NCBI GenBank assembly: GCA_937915885.1
Contig: CALGGP010000083.1
Coordinates: forward strand, 1-5,821
Length of the DNA: 5,821 nucleotides
Reading direction: 5' to 3'
Source of the DNA: an uncultured Selenomonadales bacterium
GTDB taxonomy: Bacteria; Bacillota; Negativicutes; Selenomonadales; Selenomonadaceae
Below are positions 1 to 4,251 of the stretch, one piece after another. The notes below the pieces were generated by a model. That model worked only from the letters and a program-made list of their open reading frames with translations, was not told where the DNA came from and made no database searches. Position 1 is the stretch's first letter. Each line of letters opens with the position of its first letter. The position numbers and the translations under genes were made by a program.

Positions 1-19
1 GGTGGGCGGGATTTAAATT

Positions 20-769
20 TTAGAGGCTCAATCGGACGGGGCAATGATCGCTGCCGAAAATATTTTTTTCGATCGACGCCTCAACAATCCGCTCCCGCAA
101 TCGAGCCGACGCCAAAAAATAATCGATCCTCCAGCCCGAGTTCCGATCCCGCGCCCGTCCGAGGTACGACCACCAAGTGTAAGCGCCTTCCTCCGTCGGG
201 TGCAACTCTCGAAACGTGTCTATAAATCCCGCGCTCAACAATTCCTCCAACTTCCCGCGCTCCTCGTCAGTAAAGCCCGCGTTGTGCCTATTCGCCGACG
301 GATTTTTTAAATCAATCGGATTGCGCGCCACATTCAAATCACCGCCGATTATCACCGGCTTTTTTTTATCCAACAAACCGACATAATTTCGGAACACGTC
401 CTCCCACTCCAACCGATAATCCAATCGCGCCAACTCGTGTTGAGAGTTCGGCGTATAAACATTCACCGCAAAAAAATCGTCAAACTCCATCGTGATCACG
501 CGCCCCTCGTGATCGTGTTCGTCAATCCCGAGCCCCTTCGTCACCGTCAACGGCTCAAGCCGACTGAAGATCGCCGTCCCCGAATAGCCTTTGCGCTCGG
601 CACTGTTCCAATATTGCCGATAACCGTCGAGCTCGAGCAGCGCCTGATGCGGTTGCATTTTCGTCTCCTGCACAAAAAATATATCCGCGTCCAATTCTCG
701 AAACGCATCCATAAAATTTTTCTTCAGACACGCGCGCAAGCCGTTCACATTCCACGAGACCAGTTTCAT
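20..769 (-). CDS. exoA: Exodeoxyribonuclease III (AP endonuclease, ExoIII/Xth family)
   Basis: Magnesium-dependent base-excision repair nuclease that incises DNA 5' of abasic sites and degrades duplex DNA from 3' ends; cytoplasmic. The 249-residue product carries the full endonuclease/exonuclease/phosphatase fold signature: WNVNG with Asn7, QETK with Glu35 as metal ligand, VYTPNSQ near 104-110, GGDLNVA with Asp144 and Asn146, WRIDY near 214-218, and the C-terminal SDH with Asp241 and His242. Length is normal for the family. The start is the ATG at 769, preceded by GGGAGG; an in-frame TTG at 784 would place the ribosome binding site inside the coding region. The upstream acyltransferase stop codon is one base before this ATG, so the ribosome binding site lies in the end of that gene and the two are probably translationally coupled. 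The gene ends in TAA at 20-22. Product identity is very secure. Confidence 0.96.
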   Translation of the reverse strand: MKLVSWNVNGLRACLKKNFMDAFRELDADIFFVQETKMQPHQALLELDGYRQYWNSAERKGYSGTAIFSRLEPLTVTKGLGIDEHDHEGRVITMEFDDFFAVNVYTPNSQHELARLDYRLEWEDVFRNYVGLLDKKKPVIIGGDLNVARNPIDLKNPSANRHNAGFTDEERGKLEELLSAGFIDTFRELHPTEEGAYTWWSYLGRARDRNSGWRIDYFLASARLRERIVEASIEKNIFGSDHCPVRLSL

Positions 770-770
770 C

Positions 771-1715
771 TCATCGCCTCCCAATCAAAAATTTTACCGC
801 ACTCCTCAGCGCCGCACTCCCGACGAGCGACGCCGCAAACCACATCAGCCAATTCGTGCCGTCGAGCCCCCAATGATGCTTGGCGACGTGCCACAACATA
901 ATGTGCATCAAAAATACCTCGAACGACAGCCCGCCGAGCAATCCGAAAATTTTTTCGAGCGTCGGCAGTCGTCGAAACGCCGTCGACAACATCAAACACA
1001 GTCCGGGCGTGATCAATATGAAAGGATACCACCACAGCCCGAAGCGCGATAACATCAGCTGCGGCAAAGTTTTTTCGCAACCGATCAAAATTGCGAAGCC
1101 GAGCGCCGTCAACGTGATCACTCCGATCGTCGTCCGTCGATCGATGTTTGAATCGCGTCGCGCTCCGACGTAAAAGCCCAAAAAAAATATCGGCAGGCGC
1201 GTCACCAAGATCAGATAATCTTGATCCAAAAACGGCACCGTCAAAATTAACAGCGCCGTCAAGACCGTCATCGGCGACCTCCGCGCGGAGAGTGCGAAAA
1301 AATACGGCGCGAGAATGTAGAGTACGGGCAACGCGCTCATATACCAATTGAAGGAGAAGCGCCAATCGATAAACGCCTGAACGAAAAATAAATTGCCGAG
1401 GAAAGCCGAAGGCGGCGGCTCGAGCCCCTGAACGTCGAGCGTCGACCACCAAATGAGCATGAATGTGATCCAAGTCGGCAGCACGCGACGGGCGCGGCGC
1501 TCGAGAAAGGAAAGTGCGTCGGGATTTTTTTTGAGCGAATGCCAACAGCCGATGCCCGAGGCGAAAATAAAAATATCGACGCCGCCGTAGCCGAGCGCTT
1601 TAACGGTTTGAAAGGGCTCGAGCGTGATCGCGGCGCCGCAATGAAAAAACATGATCCAGAGGATCGCGAAGCCCATGCAGGCGTTTCGATATCTGAACAG
1701 TTCCTTTAAAAGCAT
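771..1715 (-). CDS. Membrane acyltransferase, acyltransferase-3 (OafA/OatA-like) family
   Basis: Integral membrane protein of about 314 residues, expected to O-acylate a surface or extracytoplasmic glycan; the substrate cannot be read from the sequence. The N-terminus has the family pattern Arg10 then His25 in the first membrane helix (RNACMGFAILWIMFFH), followed by GGVDIFIFASG, the basic cytoplasmic ERRARRVLPTW segment, and a series of hydrophobic helices to the end. No SGNH hydrolase domain is attached, so it is the short transmembrane-only form. The start is uncertain: ATG 1715 (MLLKE) has purine-rich GGATGGAAGA just upstream, while ATG 1727 (MEES) has a weaker site. A longer reading to 1859 would only translate the repeat DNA. 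It is transcribed first of a two-gene unit with exoA, with which it has no known functional link. No promoter was recognised. Confidence 0.85.
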   Translation of the reverse strand: MLLKELFRYRNACMGFAILWIMFFHCGAAITLEPFQTVKALGYGGVDIFIFASGIGCWHSLKKNPDALSFLERRARRVLPTWITFMLIWWSTLDVQGLEPPPSAFLGNLFFVQAFIDWRFSFNWYMSALPVLYILAPYFFALSARRSPMTVLTALLILTVPFLDQDYLILVTRLPIFFLGFYVGARRDSNIDRRTTIGVITLTALGFAILIGCEKTLPQLMLSRFGLWWYPFILITPGLCLMLSTAFRRLPTLEKIFGLLGGLSFEVFLMHIMLWHVAKHHWGLDGTNWLMWFAASLVGSAALRSAVKFLIGRR

Positions 1716-1763
1716 TGATTCTTCCATCCGCGCGCTCTGTGGTTCTAAGGGACGGTTTAATGT

Positions 1764-1840
1764 GGGCGCCGCCGTCGCCCCCGCCCACCACGGTCGGCGC
1801 CCAACTGAGGATGGCATGCCCACCCGCGCCGGCGGCGCCC
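1764..1840 (-). repeat. Dispersed GC-rich element, copy E1 (inverted orientation)
   Basis: Read on the minus strand, this 77-bp element begins with GGGCGCCGCCGGCGC (plus-strand 1826-1840) and ends with GCGACGGCGGCGCCC (plus-strand 1764-1778). These arms are complementary at 14 of 15 positions. Between them lie CGGGTGGG-, TTGGGCGCCG- and GGTGGGCGGG-type blocks in the same order as in E3. It is followed by CATTAAACCGTCC and then, after a short gap, by the start of the acyltransferase gene. It is therefore in the leader side of that gene, in the same relative orientation as E2 before hslV. Function unknown. Confidence 0.75.
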
Positions 1841-1849
1841 CGATCCGTA

Positions 1850-1963
1850 TCGGCAGCACCGAGCGTTACATCGAACGTGGCAACGATCGACCGTCCGCCC
1901 GCGCGAGGTCGGCGCTTTTAAAAGAGTGGGCGTTGTCGACGCCCCAAAAAACGTCCGACCGCG
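1850..1963 (+). repeat. Tandem ~115-bp unit A
   Basis: First of two closely matching head-to-tail units, beginning TCGGCAGCACC and ending AAAAAACGTCCGACCGCG, 114 bp long. It agrees with unit B at roughly nine in ten positions by eye, with small indels. Its right end (GTGGGCG, GTCGACG, CCCCAAAAAACGTCC) resembles the right end of the ~78-bp elements, so the two repeat types look related. The junction with unit B falls in a small perfect hairpin, CCGAC-CGC-GTCGG at 1955-1967. Confidence 0.85.
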
Positions 1964-2080
1964 TCGGCAGCCCCCGATCGTTACATCGAATGTGGCAACG
2001 ATCGATCGTTCCGCCCGCGCGAGGTTCGGCGCTTAAAAAAAAGTGGGAGTTGTCGACGCCCCAAAAAACGTCCGACCGCG
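1964..2080 (+). repeat. Tandem ~115-bp unit B
   Basis: Second head-to-tail unit, 117 bp, directly abutting unit A. It shares the start TCGGCAGC, the internal block GTGGCAACGATCGA, the CCGCCCGCGCGAGG block and the end GTCGACGCCCCAAAAAACG. Unit B differs from A by a few substitutions and single-base indels, including an A-run in place of TTTTAAAAG. The same hairpin seen at the A/B junction recurs at its right junction (2072-2084). Confidence 0.85.
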
Positions 2081-2226
2081 TCGGCAGCACCGATCGTCCC
2101 GCATCTTCGATGTGCAACGCTTTGCGACGAGCGGGCGTCGTCGACGCGGGGTGGGTACCGCGATCTCTGTCGGGCGCCGTGCACAATGGGTGGGAGCGTC
2201 GACGGCGCCCCAATAAAACCGTCGAG
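2081..2226 (+). repeat. Third, composite unit C of the tandem array
   Basis: The left ~40 bp repeat the beginning of units A and B (TCGGCAGCACCGATCG, then a degenerate form of the CATCGAATGTGGCAACG block). From 2133 onward it continues instead as a full copy of the ~78-bp inverted-repeat element (E2). Its right end again has GTGGGAG, GTCGACG, CCCCAATAAAACCGTC as in units A and B. It thus looks like a composite or ancestral form joining the two repeat types. The right boundary is approximate. Confidence 0.55.
2133..2210 (+). repeat. Dispersed GC-rich element, copy E2
   Basis: A 78-bp copy with arms GGGCGTCGTCGACGC (2133-2147) and GCGTCGACGGCGCCC (2196-2210). The arms pair at 14 of 15 positions, and the remaining one would be a G-U wobble in RNA. 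The inner blocks GGGGTGGG, GGGCGCCG and GGTGGGAG match E3. It lies about 45 bp upstream of the hslV start and is followed by CAATAAAACCGTC. The left arm can also fold on itself (GCGTC-GTC-GACGC), so alternative structures are possible. Confidence 0.75.
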
Positions 2227-2256
2227 CGGAACAAAAAATTTTGGAGGAAAAATATT

Positions 2257-2790
2257 ATGCAGTTTCATGCCACGACAATTGTCGCCGTCAAAAAGGACGG
2301 CAAGGTCGCCATCGCCGGCGACGGTCAAGTCACTTTCGGCGAGCACACCGTCATGAAGTCCACCGCTAAAAAAGTTCGCCGCCTCTACCACGACAAAGTA
2401 ATCGCGGGTTTCGCCGGCTCCGTCGCCGACGCATTCACTCTCTTCGAGAAGTTTGAAGCCAAGCTCGAATCATATCACGGCAGTCTGCAACGCGCCGCCG
2501 TCGAGCTCGCCAAGGATTGGCGCACCGATAAAATTCTCCGTCGCCTCGAAGCCCTTCTGCTCGTCGCCGACAAAGATACGATTTTGATGTTGAGCGGCTC
2601 GGGTGAAGTGATCGAGCCCGACGGCAACGTCGCCGCGATCGGCTCGGGCGGTTTTTACGCGCTTGCCGCAGGTCGAGCGCTCGTCGCCCACTCCGACATG
2701 TCCGCGCCCGACATCGCTAAGGAGGCGCTCACCATCGCCGCCGACATTTGCATTTTCACCAATCACAACATCATCGTCGAGGAACTGTAA
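2257..2790 (+). CDS. hslV: ATP-dependent protease proteolytic subunit HslV (ClpQ)
   Basis: Threonine peptidase that forms double hexameric rings and degrades proteins unfolded by the ATPase HslU; cytoplasmic. The product is 177 residues. MQFHA is a five-residue propeptide, and Thr6 becomes the catalytic N-terminal Thr1 (TTIVAV). In mature numbering Asp17 (AGDGQ), Lys33 (TAKKVRR) and Ser125 (GSGG) are all present, so it appears active. The C-terminus (DICIFTNHNIIVEEL) is normal. ATG 2257 is preceded by TTGGAGGAAAA; the in-frame reading that begins far upstream is repeat DNA. The partner gene hslU, usually adjacent, is absent: downstream come only a promoter and rpsF. HslU must be encoded elsewhere or be missing. 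Family assignment is very secure. Confidence 0.96.
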   Translation: MQFHATTIVAVKKDGKVAIAGDGQVTFGEHTVMKSTAKKVRRLYHDKVIAGFAGSVADAFTLFEKFEAKLESYHGSLQRAAVELAKDWRTDKILRRLEALLLVADKDTILMLSGSGEVIEPDGNVAAIGSGGFYALAAGRALVAHSDMSAPDIAKEALTIAADICIFTNHNIIVEEL

Positions 2791-2797
2791 AAAATCC

Positions 2798-2826
2798 TTG
2801 CAATCGCCGATATCGACTGATATAAT
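2798..2826 (+). promoter_or_regulatory. Sigma-70/sigma-A type promoter of rpsF-ssb-rpsR
   Basis: TTGCAA (2798-2803) and TATAAT (2821-2826) are separated by exactly 17 bp, a near-consensus housekeeping promoter. It starts eight bases after the hslV stop codon. Transcription would begin near 2833, giving a leader of about 70 nucleotides before the rpsF start. Confidence 0.85.
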
Positions 2827-2854
2827 TTCACGGTCGTTTGAATGAGCGACAAAA

Positions 2855-2882
2855 ACTTCTCTGCGCCTGCGGGCGCCGAAGT
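2855..2882 (+). promoter_or_regulatory. Candidate S6:S18-binding leader hairpin (rpsF autoregulation)
   Basis: The leader can fold as ACTTC (2855-2859) with GAAGT (2878-2882), an asymmetric internal loop, then GCGCC (2863-2867) with GGCGC (2872-2876), and a four-base loop TGCG. The right side of the bulge reads CCG (2876-2878). A bulged CCG is the hallmark of the known rpsF leader motif, which imitates the S6:S18 site of 16S rRNA and lets the S6:S18 complex repress its own operon. Position (between promoter and rpsF ribosome binding site) and gene content (both rpsF and rpsR) fit. Identification is by pattern only. Confidence 0.6.
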
Positions 2883-2901
2883 CCGAAGAGGAGGTGTCAA
2901 T

Positions 2902-3198
2902 TTGAGAAAATATGAGATCGTTTACATCGTGAGAGCGCTCGAGGACGACGCGATTAACGCCGTCATCGACAAATTCAACAAGCTCATCGTCGCCAACGGC
3001 GGCACCGTCGACAAAGAGGATCGTTGGGGCAAAAAGCATCTCGCCTACGATATCAAGAAGGAGAGCGAGGGCTATTACGTGCTGCTCAACGTGACGAGCA
3101 ACGCCGATTGCGTCAAGGAGTGCGACCGCGTCATGAAGATCACCGACGAGATTCTTAAGCACATGATCGTCCGTCTCGACGAAAAAGCGGAGGATTGA
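2902..3198 (+). CDS. rpsF: 30S ribosomal protein S6
   Basis: Small-subunit ribosomal protein that binds the central domain of 16S rRNA together with S18. The 98-residue product starts MRKYEIVYIV and contains the family blocks NGGTVDKEDRWGKKHLAYDIKK and EGYYVLLNV, ending in an acidic EKAED tail. The start is TTG 2902, chosen because AGGAGGTG (2889-2896) sits at the right distance. The in-frame ATG at 2842 would add 20 residues not typical of S6, has no ribosome binding site and overlaps the leader hairpin. First gene of an operon with ssb three bases downstream and rpsR after that. Confidence 0.95.
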   Translation: MRKYEIVYIVRALEDDAINAVIDKFNKLIVANGGTVDKEDRWGKKHLAYDIKKESEGYYVLLNVTSNADCVKECDRVMKITDEILKHMIVRLDEKAED

Positions 3199-3201
3199 GC
3201 C

Positions 3202-3624
3202 ATGAACAAAGTCATTTTGACCGGCAATTTGACGCGTGATCCCGAAATCAGAACCACGGCGACGGATAAAACGGTCGCAACGATGGGGCTGGCGGTTCGG
3301 CGCGGTTGGAAGAAGACCGACGACAATCAGCCCGACGCAGATTTTTTCAACATCGTAGCGTGGGAGAAACTTGCCGAGTTCTGTCGCAACTATTTGATGA
3401 AGGGCTCGAAAATAATTGTGGAAGGTCGTCTGCAGACGCGCTCGTACGAGGCGAAGGACGGCACCAAGCGCACTGTCACTGAAGTAGTCGCCAACGAGAT
3501 CGAATTTGCGAGTTCCAAAAGCTCCCGTCCGAATATCGTTGACTTTGACGATCGCTCCGAAAAAAAATCGTCGGCGCCGGGCAACGAACTTGAGCACGTC
3601 GACGATGTTGATATTCCATTTTGA
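3202..3624 (+). CDS. ssb: Single-stranded DNA-binding protein
   Basis: Binds single-stranded DNA during replication, recombination and repair. The 140-residue product has one OB fold in about residues 1-105 (MNKVILTGNLTRDPE, FFNIVAWEKLAEF, GSKIIVEGRLQTRSY). A short, charged, flexible linker follows, and then the acidic tip DDVDIPF, which docks partner proteins. The linker is shorter than in many SSBs. ATG 3202 follows GGAGG (3189-3193), which lies in the end of rpsF, and the stop-to-start gap is three bases. Its position between rpsF and rpsR is the classic Firmicute arrangement, so this is the main replicative SSB rather than a plasmid or phage copy. Confidence 0.97.
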   Translation: MNKVILTGNLTRDPEIRTTATDKTVATMGLAVRRGWKKTDDNQPDADFFNIVAWEKLAEFCRNYLMKGSKIIVEGRLQTRSYEAKDGTKRTVTEVVANEIEFASSKSSRPNIVDFDDRSEKKSSAPGNELEHVDDVDIPF

Positions 3625-3644
3625 TCGAAAGGAGGGCTCGATAA

Positions 3645-3878
3645 TTGGTCAGACGAGAGAGAGGACGCAGACCGCGTCGAAAGGTGTGCGCGTTTTGCGT
3701 CGACAAGATCGAGTACATTGATTATAAAGATGCGGCGAAACTTCGTCGGTTCATCACCGAGCGCGGAAAAATTTTGCCGCGTCGAATTTCGGGCAATTGC
3801 GCAAAGCATCAGCGTCAGGTGACGTTGGCGATAAAGCGCGCGCGTAACATCGCCCTGTTGCCGTTCACCGCCGATTAA
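3645..3878 (+). CDS. rpsR: 30S ribosomal protein S18, zinc-ligand (C+) form
   Basis: Partner of S6 in the platform of the 30S subunit. The 77-residue product has the S18 core DYKDAAKLRRFITERGKILPRRISG. It keeps Cys15, Cys18, Cys52 and His55 (VCAFC and GNCAKHQ), the pattern of the zinc-binding form of S18. TTG 3645 is the start, eight bases after GGAGGG (3631-3636). It is the last gene of the operon: a strong terminator follows about 35 bp later, so the rplI/dnaC genes often found nearby are not co-transcribed here. Confidence 0.95.
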   Translation: MVRRERGRRPRRKVCAFCVDKIEYIDYKDAAKLRRFITERGKILPRRISGNCAKHQRQVTLAIKRARNIALLPFTAD

Positions 3879-3913
3879 TAAATAATCCCACCCGCCCAAC
3901 CTATTGGTAGCTG

Positions 3914-3962
3914 CCGCCCCCGCCGGTCGACAGTTGCCGACTGCCAAGGGCGGTTTTTTTTT
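3914..3962 (+). terminator. Intrinsic terminator of the rpsF-ssb-rpsR operon
   Basis: CCGCCC (3914-3919) pairs with GGGCGG (3948-3953), followed directly by nine T residues (3954-3962). The 28-base interior can form a second stem, GGTCG with CGACT, closing an ACAGTTGC loop, so the structure is a two-part hairpin rather than a simple one. It lies 35 bp after the rpsR stop. Confidence 0.8.
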
Positions 3963-3978
3963 GTCGATTTAAAAAGTC

Positions 3979-4057
3979 GGGCGCCGACGACGCGGGGTGG
4001 GAACCACGAACACAATTTGGGCGCCGCTGATGGTGGGCGGGAGCGTCGGCGGCGCAC
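3979..4057 (+). repeat. Dispersed GC-rich element, copy E3
   Basis: A 79-bp copy with arms GGGCGCCGACGACGC (3979-3993) and GCGTCGGCGGCGCAC (4043-4057), complementary at 13 of 15 positions. The inner order GGGGTGGG, TTGGGCGCCG, GGTGGGCGGG is the same as in E1 and E2. It lies between the rpsR terminator and the end of the UPF0291 gene, so unlike E1 and E2 it is not in a 5' leader. On the minus strand its distal arm is followed by GACTTTTTAAA, so it might help end minus-strand transcription. Confidence 0.75.
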
Positions 4058-4068
4058 ATTAAAAACAT

Positions 4069-4251
4069 TTATTTCTTCGACGGCTCCACGAACTCTATGC
4101 TGTCGAGCAACGGAATCATATTCTCTCTGATGTTATCCAGATACGCCCGATATAATTTTTTTTGCTCCGCCGCCTCTTCGTCCGTCAAGCCCGCCGTCTT
4201 TTTTTTCCGCGCCAACTCATTTATCCGTTGAATCATTTCCTGCGTCAGCAT
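4069..4251 (-). CDS. UPF0291 / DUF896 family small protein (YnzC-like)
   Basis: A 60-residue basic-acidic helical protein. The N-terminal half, MLTQEMIQRINELARKKK then GLTDEEAAEQKKLYRAYL, is the characteristic helix-turn-helix-like hairpin of the DUF896 family (Bacillus subtilis YnzC). The biochemical role of the family is not established. ATG 4251 is preceded by GAGGAGGG at good spacing. The gene begins 35 bp inside the 3' end of the upstream oxidoreductase gene in another frame, so its ribosome binding site is within that coding sequence and the two are co-transcribed. Confidence 0.85.
   Translation of the reverse strand: MLTQEMIQRINELARKKKTAGLTDEEAAEQKKLYRAYLDNIRENMIPLLDSIEFVEPSKK

Larger units (their letters stand above)
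1728..2256. other. 529-bp non-coding, repeat-rich divergent intergenic region
   Basis: This stretch separates the minus-strand acyltransferase from plus-strand hslV. Frames run open through it (one joins hslV for 379 residues), but their translations are Arg/Pro/Ser-rich, change character abruptly at MQFHA, and match no family I recognise, so I treat it as non-coding. It contains an inverted copy of a GC-rich ~78-bp element, two tandem ~115-bp units and a third composite unit, listed separately. I could not identify a convincing promoter for either flanking gene, though both must be transcribed outward from here. Confidence 0.8.

Noticed and set aside
1716..1859. Upstream start for the acyltransferase at 1859
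   Set aside because: The extension is Pro/Arg/Ala-rich translation of element E1 and carries no family features; ATG 1715 or 1727 fits the family N-terminus.
1850..2100. CRISPR array
   Set aside because: The units are ~115 bp and contiguous, with no short repeat/variable spacer alternation and no cas genes.
1651..2256. N-terminal extension of HslV giving a 379-residue protein
   Set aside because: The added 200 residues are translated repeat DNA. HslV has a canonical ATG at 2257 with TTGGAGG before it, and the catalytic Thr must be near the N-terminus.
2842..2901. ATG 2842 as the rpsF start
   Set aside because: It has no ribosome binding site, adds 20 non-conserved residues and overlaps the leader hairpin; TTG 2902 has AGGAGGTG correctly placed.
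2470..3597. Long minus-strand reading frame opposite hslV, rpsF and ssb
   Set aside because: It is the complement of three well-supported genes and looks like a composition-driven shadow in GC-rich DNA.
3969..4065. TTAAAAA on both sides of E3 as a target-site duplication
   Set aside because: The right-hand TTAAA also follows E1, and E2 has a similar AATAAAA there, so it appears to belong to the element rather than to an insertion site.
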